From positions 512,192 to 576,191 of the forward strand of contig JAIVFJ010000012.1 of NCBI GenBank assembly GCA_025765615.1: a DNA stretch of 64,000 nucleotides. Reading direction: 5' to 3'. Position 1 is the stretch's first letter; every line of letters starts with the position of its first letter. The notes under the pieces are model-generated. The model had not been told where the DNA came from and did no database searches. It worked only from the letters and a program-made list of their open reading frames with translations. The stretch comes from Zopfochytrium polystomum (taxonomy: Eukaryota > Chytridiomycota > Chytridiomycetes > Chytridiales > Chytridiaceae). This document shows, piece after piece, positions 53,458 through 62,226 of the stretch. The translations under genes and the position numbers were made by a program.

Positions 53458-54248
53458 TTAGGAAGTGTCTCAACTGCATCCACTTGCATGGGTTCAGGAA
53501 CTGTAAGAGCTTGAGGAACTGGGGTAGGTCTTGATGTAGTTCCTACTTGTCTTTGCTTCAGCCTCTTGGAGTAGAGTCTGTTGTCAATCTTGATGGCAAG
53601 GAGAATGTACTCTTCCAAGGTCTCAGGGATGTGCAGAGACTGGGAGAGCATGTCTTGGATAGACTCATGGAGACCATCATGGTACAGCTCCATCAGAGCT
53701 GCATCATTGTATCCAGAGTCTCTGGCTAGTTGCTTGAATTGGTTGGTGTAGGCCACACAAGATTGCTTTCCTTGCTTGATATGCTTGAGCTTGGATCTTG
53801 CTGTCCAAGATGCGTAGGGGTCACCAAAGGTAGCCTCCAGCCCCTCCCAGAGCTCTTGCAGGGTGGTGGGTGTGCTTGGGAGAGATCTGTACCATGATTG
53901 AGCTTGACCAGACAGGAGGGTGCTTGTGAAAAGAACCTTGACTTGCTCACTGGGAAATCTTGAAGGTTGGAGAAGGATGACATTCTCCACAGTGGCCATG
54001 AAGTTCCTAAGGTCTTTGGCCAGCCCAGTGAACTTGTCAGGGCTGGGAACCTTGGGCTCTCTTGCTTGGTTGGCTTGAGGCAGGGGAAGAGCTTGATGTT
54101 CCTGTTGGTGAAGTTGTTGTTGAAGCTGGTGCTGCTGGTGAAGGACTTGTTCTTGAAGTTGGTGTGTCTGTCTTGAGAGGGCTTGTAATTGGTCCATCAA
54201 GGCTTGGAAGGCAGTTGCATCAGGGAAGGTGTTGTTTGGGTCAGACAT
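53325..54248 (-). CDS. gypsy copy 2 Gag
   Basis: 307 residues from ATG 54248. It has a Gln-rich N-terminal coiled coil (residues about 15-58), the capsid-like domain (KFTGLAKDLRNFMATVENVI, SWYRSLPSTPTTLQELWEGL, YTNQFKQLARDSGYNDAALM) and a CX2CX4HX4C knuckle (CFYCGSKEHAVKDC) near the C-terminus. It forms the virus-like particle that encapsidates element RNA. This is the intact version of the gag split in copy 1. Confidence 0.95.
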   Translation of the reverse strand: MSDPNNTFPDATAFQALMDQLQALSRQTHQLQEQVLHQQHQLQQQLHQQEHQALPLPQANQAREPKVPSPDKFTGLAKDLRNFMATVENVILLQPSRFPSEQVKVLFTSTLLSGQAQSWYRSLPSTPTTLQELWEGLEATFGDPYASWTARSKLKHIKQGKQSCVAYTNQFKQLARDSGYNDAALMELYHDGLHESIQDMLSQSLHIPETLEEYILLAIKIDNRLYSKRLKQRQVGTTSRPTPVPQALTVPEPMQVDAVETLPKGPLSQEEKTRRAQQGLCFYCGSKEHAVKDCPRKKHPNSQVQAH

Positions 54249-54288
54249 GATGGCAGAGAGTAGTGGGAGAGGGTGAAGTGAATTATGA

Positions 54289-54641
54289 TGTCAGGAACAG
54301 GGCAGGACAGGGCAAGGCAGACAAGGAACTGAGAGGAGTGATGATTGTATTGGAAACAATAATTCACTTGAGGGATGGGACAGGTCCCCCATCCCGCTTT
54401 TATACCTTTTGAGAGTGTTCCTTGTCAAGACTCCAAGAAAGTTCCAGAAAGAGCAATTAGTAATACAATGATACCAATGATACCAATGACAACAAGACAA
54501 GTCAGGAAAGCAAAGAAGGTTCCAGAAGGTTCCACAAGGTTCCATGAAGGAATGTTCTAGAAGGTTCCAGAAGGTTCCAGAAGGTTCCATGAAGGAATGT
54601 TCTAGAAGGTTCCAGAGGTTTCCAGAGGGTGATTCATAACA
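54289..54641 (-). repeat. gypsy copy 2 5' LTR
   Basis: 353 bp. GAA/TTC array at 54515-54613, TATA box at 54396-54404. The 3' LTR (49337-49689) is near-identical, implying recent insertion. Confidence 0.93.
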
Positions 54642-54968
54642 CGTCTGGAAATGGTTTATTATTTTCCCTAGTGGCACTTTCGTCGGATTTACCCATCCTA
54701 TTGGACTCGAGAACCTTTCATCAACTTCACTTCCACTTCCCCTACCTCTTTCAGTATCAATTTCAGTTTCACTTTCAGTATCAATTTCACTTTCACTTTC
54801 AGTATCACTTTCACTATACTTTTTGTGAATCCCACATTTCCCATTCTCTTTTCTCCAACACATCTGTCCCTTCCTTTTTTCTGTCTGATCATTCTCATGT
54901 TTTTTACATTCCTTTTTTCCACATTGTCCCTTGTTCTTTCCCTTCTTAATGATGTATTTGCAGTTCAT
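54642..54968 (-). pseudogene. Cys/His-motif viral protein, 5' half, interrupted by gypsy copy 2
   Basis: ATG 54968 starts MNCKYIIKKGKNKGQCGKKE then CKKH, an N-terminal C-x-Y-x3-KG-x2-KG-x-C...C-x2-H motif shared with the gene at 55158. A second Cys pair follows (MCWRKENGKCGIH). An acidic repeat (SESDTESESEIDTESETE) and RFSSPIGWVNPTKVPLG lead to the gypsy junction. The coding sense resumes at 49336. Probably a zinc-binding protein; function unknown. A promoter-like motif lies at 55026-55054. Confidence 0.75.
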
Positions 54969-55025
54969 CTTTCTTTTTCTCTTTCCGTGCTCTTTTGTTC
55001 TCTGTGCTCTCCTCCTAAGTCCGAT

Positions 55026-55054
55026 AAAAATTCAATTTTTTCCCCCGCCAAGAC
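55026..55054 (-). promoter_or_regulatory. promoter-like motif before 54968
   Basis: On the minus strand GTCTTGGCGGGGGAAAAAA is followed by TTGAATTTTT. Nearly the same sequence precedes the next gene (55790-55816). The core AAAAAATTGAA resembles the Mimivirus early promoter. Confidence 0.5.
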
Positions 55055-55063
55055 TCTCTTCAA

Positions 55064-55145
55064 GTCACGTGACCTCGTTCTAATAACTGTCATAAAAAAA
55101 GCCCACAACACTGCTGGCTGCAGCACTATGGGCTTTCTCTTTCCA
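55064..55145. repeat. GTCACGTGAC + hairpin module, copy 2
   Basis: Palindrome at 55064-55073 and stem AAAGCCCA (55098-55105) / TGGGCTTT (55129-55136). It lies between the stop of the 55158 gene and the promoter of the 54968 gene, consistent with a transcript-end signal. Near-identical to 48981-49063. Confidence 0.7.
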
Positions 55146-55157
55146 TTCTCTCTTTTC

Positions 55158-55763
55158 CTAGATAAAAAGAAATGTCTCGCTGAACCTGTCTTGCCACTCT
55201 CTTACTCGCTTCTTCCACTCCTTCTCCTCATCTCCGTCCTCTCGTTTTGGACCCCACCCCAATCCTGACCAAGCCATCAATTTGTACTCCCTCTCATACT
55301 CCTCCTCTCCTTCCATTCTTATCACATCCATCCTTTTATTATACTCTGGACACTCCACCATCAATCTCTTACTTCTCTTACATTTCTCACATTTCACTGT
55401 CAAACTTATCATTATTCCTCCCTTTTTTCCCCATGTTTCACACATTTTCCTCCTTTTCATCACTTCTTCATTCACCTCCACTCTTCCCCTTTCCAGTTTT
55501 ATTCCCGTCTCCCTTTCCCACTTCAACTTCTCATCTATACTCCCTTTCACTTCTCCCACATATCTCATTATCATCCCCACTATCTCCATTGGAAACTTCA
55601 TCACCACCTCCTCTTTCTTTATCACCTTCACCTTCTTCTCTTCTCCCTTTTCCTCTCCCTTCCCTTCTTTTCTGTGTTTACTACACTTTTCCTTCCCGTC
55701 TCTCGACTTTCCTCCACACACAGTTCCTTTCTTGGCTCCTTTCATGTATTTGTAGTCACACAT
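55158..55763 (-). CDS. Cys/His-motif, F-box-like viral protein
   Basis: 201 residues from ATG 55763. N-terminus MCDYKYMKGAKKGTVCGGKS then KCSKH repeats the C-x-Y-x3-KG...C...C-x2-H motif of the 54968 gene. After a Lys/Glu linker, KFPMEIVGMIMRYVGEVKG resembles an F-box. A second possible zinc site (VKCEKCKRSKRLMVECPEY) follows, and the C-terminus is acidic and Trp-containing. It could be a substrate-adaptor-like viral protein; this is inference. Intact, with promoter-like motif at 55790-55816 and hairpin module just after its stop. Confidence 0.65.
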   Translation of the reverse strand: MCDYKYMKGAKKGTVCGGKSRDGKEKCSKHRKEGKGEEKGEEKKVKVIKKEEVVMKFPMEIVGMIMRYVGEVKGSIDEKLKWERETGIKLERGRVEVNEEVMKRRKMCETWGKKGGIMISLTVKCEKCKRSKRLMVECPEYNKRMDVIRMEGEEEYEREYKLMAWSGLGWGPKREDGDEEKEWKKRVREWQDRFSETFLFI

Positions 55764-55789
55764 TTCCGCTTTTCAACTAAGCCCTCACA

Positions 55790-55816
55790 AAATTCAGTTT
55801 TTTCCTCCGCCAAGAC
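55790..55816 (-). promoter_or_regulatory. promoter-like motif before 55763
   Basis: On the minus strand GTCTTGGCGGAGGAAAAAA then CTGAATT, 27-53 bp upstream of the ATG. It matches the motif at 55026-55054 at most positions. Confidence 0.5.
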
Positions 55817-55840
55817 CCCTTCCTAACAACACCATCATTT

Positions 55841-56738
55841 TCAGATCTCATTTTCTCTTAATTCATTTCTTATTTCACTTTCTATTATTTCATTCGCTAT
55901 TATCATATTCAGCATTTCTTCTTTCATTTTCCTCCATACTATTGTATTCTCTTCTTTAAAATCCCATTCTAGTGTTGCTCTTAAGAATCTTTTGTAATAA
56001 TCTTCCCATTCAATATCAGTCATATTGTTATGTTTTTTCCCGTATCTTTCAATGTGTCTTTCTATCGCATTTGGCCTCATTGCATGCTTTTTTAATACTT
56101 CTGCCATTTCTTCAGATTTCAATGTTCTTGATACTATGCCATATTTATTCCAAAAGTAAATAAGATCCCCAAATGGTGTTGCTCCTTTCTCTTCCAACAG
56201 TTCTTTTTTATTGTGTTCTATACATTTTTCCACAATTACGTCTGAATGATATATGTAATCTATACTATTATTATGTGATATATATGGTTTTGACATTTCC
56301 TCGTTTTTCGCTTTCACAACATCTTCCACCTCTTCCCTAAATCGTTCCCTTCCAAAGTATTCGTTTGTATCCCATCCTGAATAACTATATTTTTGACCAA
56401 ATGGTCCTATCCCTCGTTTCGTTAGATATTCTTTTAATAATTCACTGTTATTCGAATACTTTAATAAATGCCTTATTACTATTGTATATTTTTTTCTGGT
56501 TTCGCTTTTAATCTTTTCACAAAGTATTCCAATATTCCAATATCTCTTCATTCATTTGCGTTCCTCCGTTATTTATTATTTCTTCTTCATCTCCAAAATT
56601 ATATTTTAATACTTGTATTTTGAAGGTATTTGTGTTTATTATTGTGTTTTTTGACACTGCCACTCCAAGTGGTTTCCCATAATATATCCCTGCCCATTCC
56701 CGACACACGCCAACAAAAATCCGTTCCGCCCATCCCAT
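55841..56738 (-). pseudogene. uncharacterised viral-type protein, one frameshift
   Basis: ATG 56738 opens a frame with AVSKNTIINTNTFKIQVLKY and MNEEILEYWN, shifted near 56535 into CEKIKSETRKKYTIVIRHLL, which runs to the stop at 55841. Later segments include NNSELLKEYLTKRGIGPFGQ, KELLEEKGATPFGDLIYFW, RPNAIERHIERYGKKH and WEDYYKRFLRATLEWDF. It is highly charged and helical; no known domain recognised. The first ~25 codons overlap the repeated module at 56691-56883, so the true start may be further in. Confidence 0.5.
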
Positions 56739-56883
56739 ACTTCCAACCCCATGCCACTCAAGCCCCCTCTTTTGACTTCATCTTTATTTCCATTGTACAT
56801 TTCCCACCTCCTTTCCCACATATTATATGCTTTTTTTGAACTTTTTTTCATGTTATTATTCACACCCATTCCTGACACATACC
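56691..56883. repeat. CCCATTCCCGACAC module, copy 2
   Basis: Motif at 56691-56708, then AACCCCATGCCACTCAAGCC, TTATTTCCATTGTACATTTC, TATATGCTTTTTTTGAAC and a second motif at about 56865-56880 (CACCCATTCCTGACAC). Same order as 672-903. On the minus strand it reads VSGMG...KKAYN, like the end of the 768-1403 protein. Confidence 0.65.
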
Positions 56884-56904
56884 ACAGTGACCTCGTTTTT
56901 CGCC

Positions 56905-57105
56905 TTGTCAAGCTTGCGAAACGTCACACACTTTCAGAAAGAACGACTTGTCACGCTCGTGTTGCCTTGTCATGCTCATTCCCAAAGGATGTCTTGTCAA
57001 GCTCATGAAACATGTCACAAACATTCAGAGAAAGAACGACTTGTCAAACTCGTTCTGAAAGGACGCCTTGTCACGCATTTCTGAAAGGACGACTTGTCAA
57101 ACGAA
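56905..57105. repeat. ~33-bp GTTCTGAAAGGACGCCTTGTC repeats, block 1
   Basis: Imperfect tandem copies of (C)TTGTCA(C/A)GCTCGTTCTGAAAG(G/A)ACG. Blocks 2 and 3 are at 57488-57665 and 62038-62105. On the minus strand block 2 keeps an open frame of 11-residue repeats (ASFQNELDKAY type). Confidence 0.65.
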
Positions 57106-58067
57106 ATTTTAAAGAAAAAAAAAAAGAAAAAATTGAACGAAGCGTGTCCTGATCACTCTTGTGATCCTTCCAGGCGGTACCTCTCCCACCTGCTCTACAT
57201 CTAAGCAGATCTCACAATCAATTCCTTAGAATCACCTCGATCTTTCCAAAACAAATCCCTGTGACGATTTCCTTCATCGCGTCTCTTTGTTCTTTAGATC
57301 TCTCGATAATTCCAACCTAACCCCAGGGTAGAATCACAATCCTATTGAAGCCGATCAATAACCCCCCTGTTACCATTTTCTTCATTGCCTCTCAACATCT
57401 TGCAATCTTTTTCGATCCATCTCGACTCTTTCACATTGTACACTTTGGCGGTGGGAGGGTTCAATCAATTGGAATAGAATGTGCTGGCATTCAGAAAGAA
57501 CGACATGTCAAGCTTGTTATGAAAGTATGCCTTGTCAAGCTCGTTCTGAAAGGACGCCTTGTCATGCTTGTGAAACATGTCACACACCAAGAACGACTTG
57601 TCACGCTCATTCTGAAAGCTCGTGAAACATGTCACGCTCGTTCTGAAAGGACGCCTTGTCAAAGCTCTGCGCATGTGTCTCATTATATGGTTGGTTGAGT
57701 GTCTCGTTAAAAGGTATGGTATGGTTAATCAAGTGTGTTGATTGATCCTGTGTCTGATTGTTTGTTTGATCCCGTTGTGGCTGATTCTTTGTCTCAATTA
57801 AACAAACCAGCTTTCTCCGTCCCTTCTCTCACCAAATGGAGACAAATTTTTCTTCTCTGCTGTGGCCTGTCCCCACCCCTTTCAACAGCAAATGGAGGCA
57901 AAAAAAAAACCATTTCTCTCTGATCAAGCCCCTTCCAACAGAGCAAGTGGGAGTAGTTTTTTTCTTTTCCTTTTTATATTCGTTTATCGTCTATATATAA
58001 ACCCCACGCCCCTCCAGTTTAATGGCCAGTTTTCTCCTCTCCCTCACTCCAGTCCCCTGGCCCACCC
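57106..58067. other. intergenic region with repeat block 2 and a TATA-like promoter
   Basis: Contains repeat block 2 (57488-57665) and, at about 57992-58003, TCTATATATAAACC, a TATA-like sequence about 65-75 bp before the ATG at 58068. AAAAAATTGAAC at about 57124 matches the island promoter-like motif. No gene seen. Confidence 0.55.
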
Positions 58068-59848
58068 ATGCAGCGACCCATGATCTCCAAAACCCCCCCT
58101 CGAATGTGTCACCAGACTGCCTTTTGCCCATTCATTTTGTACCTTGTCGTTGTCCTCGCGATCACCTGTCAAAGTCACGGAGCAGACGTGCCAGTTTCGA
58201 CAGTGCTCTATAACCTTGGAACCCCCGCTCTACAGAAAGAGTTGGATTTTAAGATCAAGCCTGGCCAGAATCGAGACCATGCAATTGTGGTTTGTTTCAG
58301 TTTCGTTCTTACTCTCTGTTAACCAATTGCAGCTCAACGAAGTTGTTGATTTCTTCATATTCCCAATCGTCCAAGACTGCACCCTGGAGCAACTCCGAAC
58401 CTTGGAAAGACAATGGTCTGGCTTGCAGGATATTAAGAATTTCCTCAACCGTCGCTCAAACACATTGCTGATCTCCGTGGATGCCAACGCAGCTAAGGAG
58501 CTTCTCGTTCTGGATAACGGATTCGATGAAGGTCGGGACAAAAAGTCGAGGGCCCTCAGCGAAGATTGGGTAGAAATCAAGAAAAAGCGCGATGCAGCTT
58601 TGCCGGATTTGATTCGGATTCTTCTAATGTCCCTTGCAAGCATAAACGTTGGCTGTCTTTCAGAGGATAGAAAGGGTATTTGTGTTTTGCCTCTTTCGCT
58701 TTACTTATCCCTTTTACACGCAGGATCAATTGTGCACAACTTTGAAACGGCTGTCCAGTCTACCAACACAAGAATTGAAAAATGGCTGGCGTGGGGGCTG
58801 AGTATCGATTATAAATATCCAGTGGTATTGCTGCTTCCCTTTTTGACACAAATTATCCAATCTCAAAAAGATGAATCTCCCGCTCATGCAGAGAGAGAAG
58901 TAAACAAAAGCGCCTGCAAGGCCAGAATACAGCGGGCAAAAGACGATGAGCAAAACACCATCTGCCGTGAGAATCGGGAATGTGGGATCTTAATAGCTCG
59001 AATTGCTCAAGAAAAAGTCGGGTTCCTGTCGGTGATGTTCCTACTACACTTCAACTATTGCTTGCGCGTACAAGAATGCGGTTCGCCGGAGACGATGCTA
59101 CAGCTCCTGAGAGGATTTTGAATCAAGTTTCAGGCCATGATGACAGCAGACCTTCAACTTTGGAACTTGGTCAGTTCTTTGCAGTCAATCTTCCACTAGT
59201 AAGTCTTCTCTAATCGCGCGAAAAGCCTCTTATGAACCAGCTTGTTCATAGTGATCGCGAATATGCAAAGATGAGTGCAACGGCGGACTCACTGATGAAA
59301 ATGAGTACACAAGGACCTGCTAGACCTTCAACTCCAATGTCTGCTTCAAGTGCATCTCCCGCATCCAGTCTACCTTCAAGTCCAATGTTGTCTTTTCGGG
59401 CAGGAAGACGGGTGCACGGATTCTGGGCAATGTCACAGTCGAGTAGCTCGTCAGGAAAGAATGTCGATTCTGGGAAGCTTTTGAAAGAAACCCAAGCATT
59501 TCAAGGTTAATTTGCTTCGTCTTCCTTCATCCACAACTGATCACTTATGCAGACAAAGTCCTGAAGATGTTGATCCAGAAGCAACCCAAGAATGCAAACT
59601 TGTTCTGTAAGCTTGCTAGTGATGCTACTAAGTCGTGGAAGGACAAGTGGAGCAAGCTTGCAACGACGAAAAAAGGGACGAAGCAAGCAAAAACGACTGC
59701 AACGAAACAAGGAGCAAAAACGACAACGCCTAAAAAGGGGCTCACGAAACCAACGAAGCAAGCGAAAATGACTGTGGCGAAAAAAGGGCGGAATTCACCG
59801 CTCAAGGCCAGAGTCGCGGCAGGAAGAGTGAAGGGTGGAAAAAAGTGA
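58068..59848 (+). CDS. uncharacterised secreted/membrane-start, basic-tail protein (six exons)
   Basis: Exons 58068-58289, 58333-58675, 58724-59021, 59075-59198, 59241-59505 and 59553-59848. The five introns are tiny (42-53 nt), GT-AG, and every phase agrees, giving 515 residues. That consistency supports a real gene although no domain is recognised. The N-terminus has a hydrophobic run (FILYLVVVLAITCQSHGADV) like a signal peptide or anchor. The middle is helical. Exon 5 is Ser/Pro-rich (SSASPASSLPSSPM). The last exon is very basic with Lys-Lys-Gly/Thr repeats (TTKKGTKQAKTTATK), like a chromatin or DNA-binding tail. The exon 3/4 junction is the least certain. AATAAA overlaps the stop. The F-box gene starts 42 bp later. 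Confidence 0.6.
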
Positions 59849-59890
59849 AATAAAAGAAAGAAAAGGTCGTTATTGATTGACAAGTCAACC

Positions 59891-61510
59891 ATGCATCGCC
59901 AACTCCTTTTTCGCCTTCCCGACGATGTGATCTGTGACATCTGCAGCTTGCTGACCTTTTTGGATCTTACTCGCCCAGCTTGCTGCTGCTCCCTTGCCCA
60001 ATCAGTCGTTGGACGTCGTTTTGTAAAACCATTGCTCATTGATCCCCTCCTCTGCATTGCCCTCATGTCAGCTACAAAGGACTGCCTTCGGGAGAGGCCA
60101 ATGGATAGATTCTATGAAAGCCGGAGCCCTTTCTTCTTCTGTATACTGGTCGCTGTTCGGAGCTACATAGATCTGTCCCACACGTTTGATCTTCAAGCCT
60201 CAGAGGAAGATCATGCGATTTTACAATCAATCGCCCTTCTATTCCCCATTGATAGCATCCTGCGATCCCCTGCCTGCAATTTGGACAAACTTTCAGCTCA
60301 AGCCATAAACTCTTCCGTCAAGGTCGGGCAGTCTCTTCGGCTGAGGCCGTTTGAGATGCATTTGGAATTCTGGAAGGGCTTGATGGATAGAGCTTATCAT
60401 GGTGACAGTCACGGCGACGATCTCATCATCTTACTGACCAGCAGCTTTGAAAGCGATCAAGCTTTGGAAGCGCTTCAATACTTGGAAACCTACGTCAAAA
60501 CCCATCTCGGAACCCTTGTTGAACGTTGCAAAACGATATCAATTGCAGTCGAAAATGAGCGGGAGTCTGAAGAAGGTCCATCTTTACAATTACCACGACT
60601 GCTTGTTACAGCCATTTTGGCACTTATCCCAGCTCTCTCTGCAGACAGTGTCTGTCAAGCATGGGACCTCCTTTATGTCCTTGAATTCACTGTCAAGACA
60701 CAATGGTCAGAACCGACTGGTCGGTCTATTTGCACCAGTTCTGATTGCGTTTGGCCGTTGGAAAATGTATTAATCACAGTGATGCGACATCTAAGTTCTA
60801 TAACTCTATCGGATATGGTTGCGGTGTGGGACAGAATTCAGAGGGTGACGTCATACTCGGAAGCATTTACTGTAGCTTTTACTGAACAGATGGCTATCCT
60901 TATCAACGAAAAATCTGCATCAATTGAAGATATGGAACGTTTGCTGCTTGAAGATCTTGTACGAGGTCGCAGCATACTTGATTCCAGTCTCAAGGTAGAT
61001 TCTCTCTGGCGTGGATTCCGAGTAATGAAAGCTGTCTGCCTGCTTCGCAAACGAGTCGATGGTTTCTGTGTAGCATCTCCAAGGATTACACAGTCTCTGA
61101 TGCATCTCCTTTTCGCTTACTTGAACAATCATGCCCGCCACACTATAAATCATCTTGAATTACCCCCTGAATCTAACGTTCAATCACCGGAACTGGATTA
61201 TGTCGCTCAAATGTTGGATCCTGGCTCTGGACTCGTGATTACAAACAATGTCGCCAGCTGCTTGAAGGAAGTATGGGTGGAGGCAGTCTTCTGTGAGGCT
61301 TGGAGATTTTTTGAATTGAGGGCGGCGTCCGAGGAATCCCCTGTGAGCGGCTTAACATCAACTGGTGCGGAATTCCGATGTGTGCTGTCCACTGATATTA
61401 TTTCCGTTTGGAAATCAGTGTTGGAGAGAGATGAAACATGGTTTGAGCAGGTTTCGTTTGGTGAGAGGGTGAAAATGCTGTATAAGAAGTACAGACTTGT
61501 TTTCAAATAA
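59891..61510 (+). CDS. F-box-like protein, 539 residues
   Basis: ATG 59891 is preferred because the decayed copy at 62227 begins with the same MH-QLLF. Residues about 6-45 (FRLPDDVICDICSLLTFLDL then CCCSLAQ) form an F-box-like helix bundle. The remaining ~490 residues are helical and Leu-rich (LRLRPFEMHLEFWKGLMDRA, AILALIPALSADSVCQAWDL), suggesting an alpha-solenoid, but no named repeat was recognised. The end reads ERDETWFEQVSFGERVKMLY. Presumed role: substrate adaptor of an SCF-type ubiquitin ligase. Single exon, AATAAA at the stop, tandem with the 58068 gene. Confidence 0.7.
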   Translation: MHRQLLFRLPDDVICDICSLLTFLDLTRPACCCSLAQSVVGRRFVKPLLIDPLLCIALMSATKDCLRERPMDRFYESRSPFFFCILVAVRSYIDLSHTFDLQASEEDHAILQSIALLFPIDSILRSPACNLDKLSAQAINSSVKVGQSLRLRPFEMHLEFWKGLMDRAYHGDSHGDDLIILLTSSFESDQALEALQYLETYVKTHLGTLVERCKTISIAVENERESEEGPSLQLPRLLVTAILALIPALSADSVCQAWDLLYVLEFTVKTQWSEPTGRSICTSSDCVWPLENVLITVMRHLSSITLSDMVAVWDRIQRVTSYSEAFTVAFTEQMAILINEKSASIEDMERLLLEDLVRGRSILDSSLKVDSLWRGFRVMKAVCLLRKRVDGFCVASPRITQSLMHLLFAYLNNHARHTINHLELPPESNVQSPELDYVAQMLDPGSGLVITNNVASCLKEVWVEAVFCEAWRFFELRAASEESPVSGLTSTGAEFRCVLSTDIISVWKSVLERDETWFEQVSFGERVKMLYKKYRLVFK

Positions 61511-61548
61511 AAGTTTACGGGCTGTCAAAAATAGTACTGATCGCCCCG

Positions 61549-62000
61549 CCCATTCCCAACACACACCAACTAACATATTCATAACACACATATCATATCA
61601 TCAAAAAAAATCTTCTCCAAAAAAAATCTTCTCCTCATTTCTTTCCAATCTCCTTATTGTTTTACGTTGAACAGACTTCCATATTATTTATGTTCATATA
61701 TTTTGAACGACCAACTAACATATTCAATCACATAATGTCGCAAGACGTTACCTTTATTGAACATCTTGTTCACTCACTTCACTCACCTACTTCTTTCCTT
61801 TATTTCTTTTCTTTACATTACTTCAAAGATTTGAATTTTTTTGGATTTACTATTCTTTAGCATTCCCCCACACACTATATATGATCCCCATGCCACTCGA
61901 GCAGCACCAACATATTCATTGTATTTCGTCTTTATTGAACATCTGGTTCTATATTTCTCTCACTACTTTCTCTCCCACACCAAACTGTTTATATGATTTT
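61549..62000. repeat. CCGCCCATTCCCAACAC module, copy 3 (diverged)
   Basis: Motif at about 61551-61568. Two partly repeated halves follow, each with CCAACTAACATATTCA-type and TTTATTGAACATCT-type blocks (61700-61765 and 61890-61945), then ATATTTCTCTCACTACTTTC and TATATGATTTTTTTCTT. Downstream is 33-bp repeat block 3 (62038-62105). The half-module recurs at 63733-63780. Confidence 0.55.
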
Positions 62001-62226
62001 TTTCTTAAATTATTCTCTCCTCCTTCGCCAAGACCTTTCACGTGATGCACGACTTGTCACGCTCGTTCTGAAAGAACGCCTCGTCACGCTCGCCCTTGAT
62101 TTGCCACCGCCCTTCCCGTCGTCGTTCTCACCAAGTAACGCATCTCTTCGGTGTGATCTGTTTCTTTTGATCTTGCTTATCTTTAACAACCCGACGGTCG
62201 ATCGACAGTCGCGATCTCTGTACGAC

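Larger units (their letters stand above)
49337..54641 (-). mobile_element. Ty3/gypsy chromovirus, copy 2 (complete)
   Basis: 5,305 bp, minus orientation, LTRs 54289-54641 (5') and 49337-49689 (3'), target duplication CGTCT at 49332-49336 and 54642-54646. Gag and Pol are intact, and I saw only a few single-base differences from copy 1 (one is in the 5' LTR near 54396). It should be potentially autonomous. Confidence 0.95.
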
